Notes under the pieces: model-generated
Database searches by the model: none
What the model saw: only the letters and a program-made list of their open reading frames with translations
What the model was told of the DNA's origin: nothing
Source of the DNA: Anaerolinea sp.
Lineage (GTDB): Bacteria; Chloroflexota; Anaerolineae; Anaerolineales; Villigracilaceae
Assembly: GCA_020720965.1 (NCBI GenBank)
Contig: DYNS01000194.1
Location: 1 to 5,993 of the forward strand
DNA: 5,993 bases
Reading direction: 5' to 3'
Shown here: positions 1-5,993 of the stretch, one piece after another
How positions within the stretch are numbered: position 1 is the stretch's first letter
Layout: every line of letters starts with the position of its first letter
Made by a program: the position numbers and the translations under genes

Positions 1-805
1 CGGGTAGGATGTGCGCCTGGTCGGGGGGGTAAGTTCCGTCCACAATGCCTTCCAGCCGCCCGCGCATGACGGTAAGGGGGGTGCGAAGTTCGTGAGCGAT
101 TTCTGCCAGCAGGTTGCGGCGTTCCTGGTCGTTACGCTGAAGGGTTTCTGCCATGTAGTTGAAGCTATCCAAAAGGCTGCGTAAATCATCGGGACCAGAG
201 ACAGGGACACGGGTGGTTAAATCTCCGGCGGCAACGGCTTGGGCGGCGGCGATGACCTGGGCGAGGGGGGTGACGAAGCGCCGAATCAGCAGTAATCCGA
301 TGAGGGTGGTGAGAATGGCAAGGAAAATGGAGATGAAGAAAACCGGGGTGAGCAAGCCCAACACGAAACGCCCCTGGAGAGGAACGTATGTTTCCGCAAA
401 GATGAGTGTACCAACCTGAGCACCCCCGACCCGAATGGGGACAACACTGTCCAAAGGGCTGGGCTGATAGGGAAGCCCTACGCCAGAGCCGGTTGCGCTG
501 CCCTGTTGAAGGATAACCAGCCCGTTTTCATCCAGCAAGATGGACCTTGCCCAAATGCTATCTTCTGCGCTGGGCAAAAGGGGGAGAATGACTTCTATGC
601 CCTGCCAGGAGCGGTTGACATAATAAAAGGTCTCCAGGCGGGTCATCATCGGCAGGTGGTCTATAAGAGCCGACTGAGAGGAGGACAGCACCAACGCGGT
701 GACAGTGAGGACGATGAGCAGGGTGAGTAAGACAACCGCCGCAAAAGCGCGAAAGAGCAGGACAAACAAGCGGGTTTGGATGGGGCGCAGAGGGGTGGTT
801 TTCAT
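1..805 (-). CDS. Sensor histidine kinase, HAMP/HisKA type (3' end cut by window edge)
   Basis: Membrane sensor kinase that should autophosphorylate on a histidine and pass the phosphate to the response regulator encoded just upstream. The frame is open from an ATG at 805-803 to the window edge and gives 268 residues. It reads: a short cytoplasmic N-terminus (MKTTPLRPIQTRLF), a first membrane helix about residues 20-40, an extracytoplasmic segment of roughly 105 residues (41-148) that I cannot assign to a known sensor fold, a second helix about 149-174, a HAMP linker about 174-228 (RRFVTPL, then AAGDLTTRVPV), and a HisKA H-box EIAHELRTPLTV with the phospho-accepting His at 238. The end of the dimerisation domain and the whole HATPase domain lie outside the window. 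The start overlaps the regulator stop as ATGA, indicating translational coupling; only a weak GAG precedes it. Family membership is very secure; the signal sensed is unknown. Confidence 0.95.
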   Translation of the reverse strand, partial: MKTTPLRPIQTRLFVLLFRAFAAVVLLTLLIVLTVTALVLSSSQSALIDHLPMMTRLETFYYVNRSWQGIEVILPLLPSAEDSIWARSILLDENGLVILQQGSATGSGVGLPYQPSPLDSVVPIRVGGAQVGTLIFAETYVPLQGRFVLGLLTPVFFISIFLAILTTLIGLLLIRRFVTPLAQVIAAAQAVAAGDLTTRVPVSGPDDLRSLLDSFNYMAETLQRNDQERRNLLAEIAHELRTPLTVMRGRLEGIVDGTYPPDQAHILP

Positions 806-1479
806 GGCTCAAATTTGTAGCCCACGCCATGCACGGTGACAATGTAACGGGGCTGTCCTTCTTCGGTTTGCAGTTTGCGGCGCAGGTTGCGAATGTGTGA
901 ATCGATGGAGCGTTCGTAGGTTTCAAAGGCAACCCCGCGCACGTTGGTCAGCAATTGGGCGCGGGAGAAGATGCGCCCCGGCTGGCTGAGAAGGGTGGCG
1001 AGGATTTCAAATTCGGTGGCGGTGAGGGGGATGGTTTTCTCCGGCAGTTCCACCTCGTAACGGGCGCGGTTGAGGGTCACCTCTCCGGCACGCAGCACTT
1101 CGCTGGAGATTTCGGGCGTGATGCGCCTGAGTACCATGCGGACGCGGGCGACAAGTTCTCGCGGGCTAAAGGGTTTGGTAATGTAGTCGTCTGCTCCCAG
1201 TTCAATGCCCACCAGTTTGTCGGTTTCTTCCACGCGGGCGGTCAGCATAATGACCGGCACGTCACTTTCGCGGCGCAGGGTGCGGCAAACGTCCAAGCCG
1301 TCCATCGCCGGGAGCATCAGGTCGAGAATCACCATGTCTGGTTTTTCGCGGCGAGCGGCGGCAAGCCCTTGCAAGCCATCTCCCGCCGCGACAACCTGAA
1401 ACCCGGAGGCTTGCAGGTAGTCGCGGCAGATTTCTACAATTTTGGGTTCGTCATCCACAATGAGGATTTTTTTTGGCAT
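802..1479 (-). CDS. OmpR/PhoB-family DNA-binding response regulator
   Basis: Cytoplasmic transcription factor activated by phosphorylation from the adjacent kinase. It has 225 residues, the usual length of the family. The receiver domain (about 3-118) has all key residues: acidic pair Asp9/Asp10, phospho-acceptor Asp53 in VILDLMLP, Thr80 in MLTAR, and Lys102 in the KPF motif. A winged-helix DNA-binding domain follows (about 128-225) with the family hallmarks TATEFEILATLL, RSIDSHIRNLRRKL and the C-terminal VHGVGYKFEP. The ATG at 1479 gives the canonical start MPKKILIVDDE, so the start is well supported, yet the bases before it are pyrimidine-rich heptamer repeats with no Shine-Dalgarno sequence. 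The gene lies 135 bases after the permease gene and overlaps the kinase start by four bases. Its target is not shown; the neighbouring exporter genes are the obvious candidates by linkage. Confidence 0.97.
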   Translation of the reverse strand: MPKKILIVDDEPKIVEICRDYLQASGFQVVAAGDGLQGLAAARREKPDMVILDLMLPAMDGLDVCRTLRRESDVPVIMLTARVEETDKLVGIELGADDYITKPFSPRELVARVRMVLRRITPEISSEVLRAGEVTLNRARYEVELPEKTIPLTATEFEILATLLSQPGRIFSRAQLLTNVRGVAFETYERSIDSHIRNLRRKLQTEEGQPRYIVTVHGVGYKFEP

Positions 1480-1484
1480 GGGGA

Positions 1485-1554
1485 AGAAGTGGGAAGTGGT
1501 AGGTGGTAGGTGAGAAGTGGTAAATGGTAAGTGGTAGGTGAGAAGTGAGAAGGG
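1485..1554. repeat. Degenerate tandem array of ten 7-bp units
   Basis: On the plus strand ten consecutive 7-base units can be read in phase. GTAGGTG starts at 1499, 1506 and 1534; AGAAGTG at 1485, 1513 and 1541; single variants are GGAAGTG (1492), GTAAATG (1520), GTAAGTG (1527) and AGAAGGG (1548). The third base is always A, and nine of ten units end in TG. A 14-base pair of units at 1506-1519 recurs exactly at 1534-1547, giving a 28-base higher-order period. A looser purine-rich continuation runs to about 1610. The array ends five bases before the response-regulator ATG, so on the transcribed strand the leader would be C/T-rich. Heptamer tandem repeats are known between genes in several bacterial groups, notably cyanobacteria; this array's function is unknown. 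Confidence 0.9.
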
Positions 1555-1614
1555 GGAAGAGGGGGAGTGAGGTAAGTATATGAGGAAAGGAGGAAATTGG
1601 GGAGGCGGGTGGCT

Positions 1615-2844
1615 TTACTCGTACCGAAGCGCTTCCACTGGTTGCAGGCTGGCGGCGCGATTGGCAGGGTACAAGCCGAAGAACAAACCCACCGCCGCCG
1701 AAAAGAGGGTGGCAAGAAGGACAGAATCCAGGCTGATGGCAGTGGCAAAAGGCGAACCGAGGGCAATGGATACCTGCTCAATGATAATGGCAATGAGCCA
1801 GCCCAAAAGAACGCCCACAATGCCACCAAAGAAACTGAGCATGGACGATTCCGCCAAAAACTGGGTCAGAATATCCCGTTTGCGCGCGCCCAGGGCTTTT
1901 CGCAAACCAATCTCGCGGGTGCGCTCCGCAACCGAAACAAGCATGATGTTCATAATCCCAATTCCACCCACCAAAAGAGAAATGGCGGCGATTCCGCCCA
2001 GGAAGATGGTGAAAACGCCCGTAATCGACTCGGCGGTGCTAAGGAAATCCTGCTGCGTGTACACCGTAAAATCATCCGCGCCGATGGCGCTGCGATGACG
2101 GGTACGCAGCACCTGCGCCACCTCTTCCGCCGCCACAGGCACAAGTTCAGCAGTCGCGGCCTGAATAAAAATGGCATCCACTTCATCCATCCCGCCGCTG
2201 GTTTTAAGGCGGCTTTGGGCAGTCGTCAGCGGAACGAGAATCCGGTCATCGTTGCTGCCCGTCATCCCGCCGCCCTTAGATTCCAGCACGCCAATGACGC
2301 GAAACGGCTGACCGTTGATGCGAATACTCTCGCCCACCAAGCCGGAGCTGCGCCCGAACAAAGCCTGCGCCGTTTCTGGTCCCAGCACCGCCACCGAAGC
2401 CCGCTCCAACTGATGCGCTTCGTTAATAAACTCGCCTTCCGTCAGGGTTTCGTTGCGCACCTGACGATGCTCCGGCACAACCCCGTTGACTGCCACCATC
2501 ATCTTCTCGCCCTGAGCGGCAGCCTCGTACTGACCGTTAATCACCGGCGCAACCGCCGCCACCGAAGGCGCGGCAAAAGGGTCGGAGAGGGCTTTCGCAT
2601 CCGCAACGGTGAGAGGGCGGGGGTTGCGTATCTCCGCCTCCTCGTTGCCAGAAAAAACAAAGAGCAGATTCGTGCCGATGTCGTTAATAGAACCGGTGAT
2701 GGAATTCTGCGCCCCATCACCCACGCCAAGCATGGCAATGACGGCGGCAACGCCAATGACAATGCCCAAAATGGTCAGCCCGGAGCGCATTTTATTCGCG
2801 TTGAGGCTTTCCAGGGCTTCCAACAAAATCTGGTTCAGGTTCAT
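1615..2844 (-). CDS. MacB/FtsX-type ABC transporter permease
   Basis: Membrane subunit of a mechanotransmission-type ABC exporter; it would dimerise and couple ATP hydrolysis in the cytoplasm to movements of its large extracytoplasmic domain and the adaptor. It has 409 residues with the standard MacB permease layout: an N-terminal amphipathic stretch, a first helix about 22-43 (SGLTILGIVIGVAAVIAM), a large extracytoplasmic MacB-PCD domain about 44-280, then three helices about 284-306, 332-360 and 370-395. Between helices 2 and 3 is the highly conserved cytoplasmic loop AERTREIGLRKALGA, which contacts the ATPase, and the C-terminus NRAASLQPVEALRYE is typical. In E. coli MacB the ATPase and permease are fused; here they are separate, as in Bacillus YknY/YknZ. 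The start overlaps the ATPase stop as ATGA and has a strong ribosome binding site. The substrate cannot be told from sequence. Confidence 0.96.
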   Translation of the reverse strand: MNLNQILLEALESLNANKMRSGLTILGIVIGVAAVIAMLGVGDGAQNSITGSINDIGTNLLFVFSGNEEAEIRNPRPLTVADAKALSDPFAAPSVAAVAPVINGQYEAAAQGEKMMVAVNGVVPEHRQVRNETLTEGEFINEAHQLERASVAVLGPETAQALFGRSSGLVGESIRINGQPFRVIGVLESKGGGMTGSNDDRILVPLTTAQSRLKTSGGMDEVDAIFIQAATAELVPVAAEEVAQVLRTRHRSAIGADDFTVYTQQDFLSTAESITGVFTIFLGGIAAISLLVGGIGIMNIMLVSVAERTREIGLRKALGARKRDILTQFLAESSMLSFFGGIVGVLLGWLIAIIIEQVSIALGSPFATAISLDSVLLATLFSAAVGLFFGLYPANRAASLQPVEALRYE

Positions 2845-3521
2845 AAGGTTTCCTCCACGCGCCCATCCATCACGCGGATGGTGCGCCCGGCTTGCGCCGC
2901 CACACGCGGGTCATGGGTCACAATCACCAGGGTCGTGCCGCGCTCACGGTTCAGGTTCAGGAGCAAATCCATAATCTCCTGCCCCACTTTAGAGTCCAGG
3001 TTGCCGGTTGGCTCATCCGCCATAATCATGGCAGGCTCGTTCACCAGGGCACGAGCAATGGCTACGCGCTGCTGCTGCCCGCCCGAAAGTTCATACGGCT
3101 TGTGTAAAATCCGGTTTCCCAGCCCCACCGCCTCCAAAGCGGCGCTGGCGCGTTCCTTGCGCCCCTCCGCCACCCCGGAATAGCGCAGGGGCAGTTCCAC
3201 ATTTGCCAGAGCGGTAGAGCGGGAAAGCAGGTTGAAGGACTGAAAAACGAAGCCAATTTTGTGGTTACGAACCTGCGCCAACTGGTCATCCTCCATCCCA
3301 GAGACTTCCACCCCGTCTAGGGTGTACTGCCCAGAGGAAGGTCTATCGAGGCAGCCCAAAATATTCATAAGGGTAGATTTGCCAGAGCCGCTCGGACCCA
3401 CAATAGCAACCACCTCCCCGCGCCGCACCTCCATGGAAAGTCCGCGCAGCGCCTGCACTTCCATATCGCCCATTTTGTAAATCTTCTTCAATTCCGAGGC
3501 AAAAATCACCGGCTCGTTCAT
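2841..3521 (-). CDS. ABC transporter ATP-binding protein, MacB/LolD-type
   Basis: Cytoplasmic ATPase that powers the adjacent permease. The 226 residues form a single complete nucleotide-binding domain with every catalytic element visible: Walker A GPSGSGKST at 42-50, Q-loop Gln94 in FVFQSFNLL, signature LSGGQQQR at 145-152, Walker B IMADEP with catalytic Glu170, D-loop GNLDS at 173-177, and switch His203 in VTHD. The FQSFNLL and ADEPTGNLDS wording is typical of the MacB/LolD/FtsE subfamily that works with FtsX-like permeases. The ATG lies two bases after the adaptor stop codon, with a GTGAGG ribosome binding site (3532-3527) made from the adaptor's final codons, so the adaptor, ATPase and permease genes are tightly coupled in one operon. 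Function as an export ATPase is very secure; what is exported is unknown. Confidence 0.97.
   Translation of the reverse strand: MNEPVIFASELKKIYKMGDMEVQALRGLSMEVRRGEVVAIVGPSGSGKSTLMNILGCLDRPSSGQYTLDGVEVSGMEDDQLAQVRNHKIGFVFQSFNLLSRSTALANVELPLRYSGVAEGRKERASAALEAVGLGNRILHKPYELSGGQQQRVAIARALVNEPAMIMADEPTGNLDSKVGQEIMDLLLNLNRERGTTLVIVTHDPRVAAQAGRTIRVMDGRVEETL
2851..2856 (-). promoter_or_regulatory. Ribosome binding site of the permease gene
   Basis: GGAGGA on the minus strand, six bases before the ATG at 2844. It lies inside the last codons of the ATPase gene and supports the start that overlaps the ATPase stop codon. Confidence 0.8.
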
Positions 3522-3523
3522 GG

Positions 3524-4942
3524 CTACCTCACCCGATTCATCATGCCGCCGCCAGGGGCAGGCTGAAGAGAAGCGGCAGGCGGATTGAGGACAATCTGCT
3601 CGCCCTCTTGCAATTCGCCGCCAACTACTTCGCTATACGCATCGGAAGTGGCTCCCAGGCGAATCTCACGCGGAAGCAGGTTTCCGTTTTCCAGGACATA
3701 CACCACCCGAACCCCCTCCAGCACCCGCACCGCCCGGTTCGGAACGAGGAGCGCGTCCTGCACCTCCCGCACGGTGATGGTGACGGCGGCGGTCATGCCG
3801 GGGCGAATGAGCGCATCCGGGTCGGTCAATTCCACCGTCACGGTAAAGTTCACCGCGCCAGACGCCGCATTGCCGGCCTGATTAACGCTGACAACCACGC
3901 CGTTATATTCCTTGTTCTGCACCGCGTCAAAAGAAAGCCGCACCGCCTGCCCCTCCGCCACGCTGTTAATATCCACTTCCGAAATTTCCAAATCCACCAG
4001 CAGGCGAGAGAGGTCATCCACCCGGAAGGCGGTCTGCCCGGCTTTGACCATGTCTCCGCTTTGGGGTTCGGCGGCGGTGACGATTCCGTCAAAGGGGGCG
4101 GTGAGGGCTGCCTGGCTCAAGGTCGCTTGGGCGGCAGCCACCCGCGCCTGGGCGGCGGCGACATCCTCCGGCGTGGGACCGTTTTGCAGGCGTTCCACTT
4201 CGCGGCGGGCATCTTCCACCTGTGCCTGGGCAACGGCGTAAGCGGCGCGGTAGGTCTGAGCGTCCAGTTCGCTGTAGTCGCTGGTGTACCAGTTGAGGGT
4301 AGCGACTTTGTTGTCAAAATTTTGGCGGGCTTGGGTCAGGGCGAGCAAGGCTTCGGCTTTCTGCGAGTCGCCATCCGGTTTGTTTTGGTAGCGTTTGTAG
4401 TTTTCTTGGGCGCGGGTAACTTCCAGGTTCGCCAGGTCTATCTCTGCCTGGGTCTTGGCAATGTCGTCATCCGAGGCGCGGCGGTAGGTTAGTTTATCCA
4501 CATCATCCTGGGCATCATCCAGGGCTTGCAGGGCATTGGCAAGGCTTTGCTCGGCTTGCGCCAGGGCGAGGCTGGAGGTTAAGACGTTATCCAGGTTTTT
4601 CTGGGCGCTTACCAGGTCTGCTTCCGCCAGGATGATGTTTTGGGGCAGAGAAGTCTGCTCCAGCGAGGCGAGGGTTTCATCCTGCTTCACAGTCTGCCCA
4701 ATGACGGCTTTCACTGTTTCCACCCGCCCGGTGGTTTGCCAGGTCAGAGTCGCGGTCTGCCCGGCGCGGACAGTTCCAGTCGCGCCCACGCTGGCAACGA
4801 GAGAGCCACGCGAGGCGGATTCGGTCTCATAAAGGGATTGGTCTGCCGCCTGGGTGCTGCTGTTGTAAAAAAAGAATCCCAAAGCGGCAAGTCCAACCGC
4901 TCCGGCAGCAATGAGCCAGTTACGAAGAGTTTGTTTGGTCAT
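3524..4942 (-). CDS. MacA/HlyD-family adaptor (periplasmic-adaptor-type subunit of the exporter)
   Basis: Membrane-anchored adaptor that should sit on the extracytoplasmic side of the permease and help gate or channel the substrate. It has 472 residues from the ATG at 4942, chosen because AGGAGA lies eight bases upstream; an in-frame TTG at 4978 would add 12 residues but has no comparable support. Parts in order: an uncleaved-looking or signal helix about 8-26 (no lipobox Cys), first lipoyl half about 65-100 (GRVETVKAVIGQTVKQDETL), a long Ala/Gln/Glu-rich coiled-coil hairpin about 104-277, second lipoyl half about 278-312 (LTAPFDGIVTAAEPQSGDMV), beta-barrel about 313-393 (ISEVDINSVAEGQ, RPGMTAAVTI), and a membrane-proximal domain about 394-455 (LLVPNRAV). 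It ends in a flexible Pro/Gly/Met-rich tail. The gene is first in the exporter operon. It resembles the upstream partial adaptor closely. Assignment to the RND/MacA/HlyD adaptor superfamily is secure; partnership with the next two genes follows from spacing. Confidence 0.95.
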   Translation of the reverse strand: MTKQTLRNWLIAAGAVGLAALGFFFYNSSTQAADQSLYETESASRGSLVASVGATGTVRAGQTATLTWQTTGRVETVKAVIGQTVKQDETLASLEQTSLPQNIILAEADLVSAQKNLDNVLTSSLALAQAEQSLANALQALDDAQDDVDKLTYRRASDDDIAKTQAEIDLANLEVTRAQENYKRYQNKPDGDSQKAEALLALTQARQNFDNKVATLNWYTSDYSELDAQTYRAAYAVAQAQVEDARREVERLQNGPTPEDVAAAQARVAAAQATLSQAALTAPFDGIVTAAEPQSGDMVKAGQTAFRVDDLSRLLVDLEISEVDINSVAEGQAVRLSFDAVQNKEYNGVVVSVNQAGNAASGAVNFTVTVELTDPDALIRPGMTAAVTITVREVQDALLVPNRAVRVLEGVRVVYVLENGNLLPREIRLGATSDAYSEVVGGELQEGEQIVLNPPAASLQPAPGGGMMNRVR

Positions 4943-4950
4943 AAGAATTA

Positions 4951-4956
4951 TCTCCT
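4951..4956 (-). promoter_or_regulatory. Ribosome binding site that fixes the adaptor start
   Basis: AGGAGA on the minus strand, eight bases before the ATG at 4942. It favours this ATG over the in-frame TTG at 4978, which would place the same motif inside the coding region. Confidence 0.8.
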
Positions 4957-5035
4957 GCGTTTTGTAGAATTTCTCCAAAGATACCTGCGGATTGTGAAGA
5001 ATTTGTGCAGAAACAAGGGCGGAATGTTGAGATGC

Positions 5036-5065
5036 AAAAAGCCCGCCGGTGAAGGCGGGCTTTTT
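5036..5065 (-). terminator. Intrinsic (rho-independent) terminator after the first adaptor gene
   Basis: A perfect 12-bp inverted repeat (AAAAAGCCCGCC at 5036-5047 and GGCGGGCTTTTT at 5054-5065) encloses a six-base loop. Read on the minus strand it is a GC-rich stem followed by a run of five T, starting 19 bases after the TAA of the upstream adaptor gene. The stem is flanked by A and T runs on both sides, so it could also work in the opposite direction, but no plus-strand gene is seen here. The 93 bases between it and the next ATG (5035-4943) must hold the promoter of the exporter operon unless readthrough occurs; I find no convincing -35/-10 pair there. Confidence 0.93.
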
Positions 5066-5067
5066 GG

Positions 5068-5081
5068 GGTGTGAGGTGTGA
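5068..5081. repeat. Two perfect 7-bp tandem units
   Basis: GGTGTGA occurs twice in direct succession on the plus strand (5068-5074, 5075-5081), filling the space between the adaptor stop codon and the terminator stem. The unit length matches the larger array at 1485-1554 and the strand bias is the same, with the G-rich strand as plus. With only two copies, chance cannot be excluded. Confidence 0.6.
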
Positions 5082-5084
5082 GTT

Positions 5085-5993
5085 TTAGGGCGAGGGAGGG
5101 TTGAGGATAATCAGGTCGCCGGGGTTCACTTCTCCGGCGAGAACTTCGCTGTAAGAGTTGGCGGTTGCGCCCAACTGAACAGGGACGGCTACCGCCTCCT
5201 GCCCTTGCAAAAGATAGACAACCGGCTCCCCGTTGATGTATCGCACCGCGCGGTTGGGGATGAGCAGGGCATCCGCCACTTCTTTGGTGGTGATGGTGAC
5301 GGAGGCGGTCATCCCGCTGCGAATTTGTTCATCGGCATCGGTAATTCTGACCGTGACGGTGAAAAGCACCCCGCCTTCGCCGGATTCGCCTGCCAGGTTC
5401 ATCTTAGTCACTTCGCCGGTGTAGGTTTTGGTGGGGGCAGCATCAAAAAAGATGCTGGCGGGCTGCCCCAGGGCAATGGCGTTAATGTCAATTTCCGAAA
5501 CGCCAATCTCCACAAACAATTCGCTCAGGTCTTCCAGTGGAAAGGCAGCCTGCCCAGCGGAGACCATATCTCCGGGGAGGGCATCCACCCTGGTAACGGT
5601 TCCGGCAAAGGGAGCAGGCAGGTTTGCCAGGTTAAGAGTAGAAAAAGCGGCATCCACCCTTGCCTGGGCAGCGGCTATATCGGCGGCTTTGCCCGTGCCT
5701 GCCAGCCTATCCAACTCTCTTTGGGCGTCTTCCATTTTGGCGGTCGCCACGTTGAGCTGCGCCAGGGCTTGCTCCACCTGTAGTTCGGTAGGTTTGCTGG
5801 TGTACCAGACCAGGCGGGCGGTCAGCGCGTCTATCTGCTCCTGGGTGCTGGAGATGCCAATAATCTGCTGGGCTTTGCGGGGGTTTCCTTCGTAGTAGCC
5901 GTCAAAGAAGCGGTCAAAAACCCAGTTCTGAAACTTAAGGCGGGATTTCAGGTCGTCAATCTGTAACGCATTTACAAGGTCTATTTTGTTGAG
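5085..5993 (-). CDS. MacA/HlyD-family adaptor, second copy (5' end cut by window edge)
   Basis: C-terminal 302 residues of an exporter adaptor. The frame is open to the right edge of the window, so the true start is not visible; a GTG at 5777 lies within the coiled coil and is not a plausible start. Visible parts: coiled-coil hairpin up to about visible residue 120, including an aromatic, charged stretch (FQNWVFDRFFDGYYEG, about 21-36) and a WYTS element at 63-66; second lipoyl half with PAPFAGTV and LPGDMVSAGQ; beta-barrel with VSEIDINAIALGQ and RSGMTASVTITTKEV; and a membrane-proximal domain with LLIPNRAVRYINGEPVVYLL. It stops at TAA (5087-5085) directly after ILNPPSP and lacks the Pro/Gly/Met tail of the downstream copy. 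The similarity along the whole visible length shows that the two are paralogues. A terminator follows, so this gene ends its own transcription unit; its ATPase and permease partners, if any, lie outside the window. Confidence 0.94.
   Translation of the reverse strand, partial: LNKIDLVNALQIDDLKSRLKFQNWVFDRFFDGYYEGNPRKAQQIIGISSTQEQIDALTARLVWYTSKPTELQVEQALAQLNVATAKMEDAQRELDRLAGTGKAADIAAAQARVDAAFSTLNLANLPAPFAGTVTRVDALPGDMVSAGQAAFPLEDLSELFVEIGVSEIDINAIALGQPASIFFDAAPTKTYTGEVTKMNLAGESGEGGVLFTVTVRITDADEQIRSGMTASVTITTKEVADALLIPNRAVRYINGEPVVYLLQGQEAVAVPVQLGATANSYSEVLAGEVNPGDLIILNPPSP

Noticed and set aside
955..1509. A 184-codon plus-strand open frame opposite the response regulator
   Set aside because: The regulator on the minus strand has all catalytic residues and canonical ends; the plus-strand product resembles no protein family I know.
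1498..1510. Possible two-layer G-quadruplex on the plus strand (four GG runs)
   Set aside because: Two-tetrad quadruplexes are weak, and the GG runs are a by-product of the heptamer repeat; no independent evidence.
1575..1580. TATACT on the minus strand, a possible -10 element for the regulator gene
   Set aside because: No -35-like hexamer lies at 16-18 bases; the match alone is too weak to call a promoter.
1597..3183. A 528-codon open frame on the plus strand, antisense to the permease and ATPase genes
   Set aside because: It overlaps two genes with complete family motifs on the other strand, its translation is rich in Arg/His/Asn with no recognisable domain, and long antisense frames are common opposite GC-rich genes.
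3608..4492. A 294-codon plus-strand open frame opposite the adaptor gene
   Set aside because: Its composition (Gly/His/Val/Phe-rich, no domain) reflects the complement of the adaptor codons; the minus-strand gene is well supported.
4943..4978. An in-frame TTG start 12 codons upstream of the adaptor ATG
   Set aside because: The AGGAGA motif is correctly spaced for the ATG at 4942, and the extra residues would push charged and polar sequence in front of the signal helix.
4943..5035. Promoter of the exporter operon, e.g. TTCACA or TATCTT on the minus strand
   Set aside because: A promoter is expected after the terminator, but these hexamers do not pair at suitable spacing, so no position can be supported.

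Overview
The window carries six genes, all on the minus strand, so they read from high to low coordinates. Together they look like a MacAB/YknXYZ-type ABC exporter module followed by a two-component regulatory system. No standard marker gene is present. GC content looks moderately high, the adaptors are split MacA-like proteins with a WYTS element in the hairpin, the histidine kinase has the core AEIAHELRTPLTVMRG, and G-rich heptamer tracts sit between genes. This mix is reminiscent of Chloroflexota, perhaps Anaerolineae, but that assignment is inference only.

Layout in transcription order. (1) 5993-5085: the 3' part of a HlyD/MacA-family adaptor gene that runs off the right edge; 19 bases after its stop codon lies a textbook intrinsic terminator (5065-5036). 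(2) 4942-3524: a complete second adaptor, clearly a paralogue of the first. (3) 3521-2841: an ABC ATPase of the MacB/LolD type. (4) 2844-1615: a MacB/FtsX-type permease whose start overlaps the ATPase stop as ATGA. (5) A 135-base gap (1480-1614) holding a degenerate array of 7-bp tandem repeats that reaches almost to the next start codon. (6) 1479-802: an OmpR/PhoB-family response regulator. (7) 805-1: the N-terminal 268 codons of its cognate membrane histidine kinase, again with an ATGA overlap; the rest lies beyond the left edge.

How they work together: adaptor 2, the ATPase and the permease should form one exporter (adaptor, soluble ATPase dimer and four-helix MacB-like permease dimer) that moves an unknown substrate from the membrane outward. 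The kinase and regulator probably sense an envelope or extracellular cue and may control this exporter or the neighbouring adaptor unit; the sequence shows only linkage. The strong terminator separates adaptor 1 from the exporter operon, so the two paralogous adaptors are probably expressed separately.

I see no new class of system. The least ordinary signals are the heptamer array directly in front of the response-regulator start, which has no Shine-Dalgarno sequence, a second tiny heptamer duplication before the terminator, and the adjacent duplicated adaptors.
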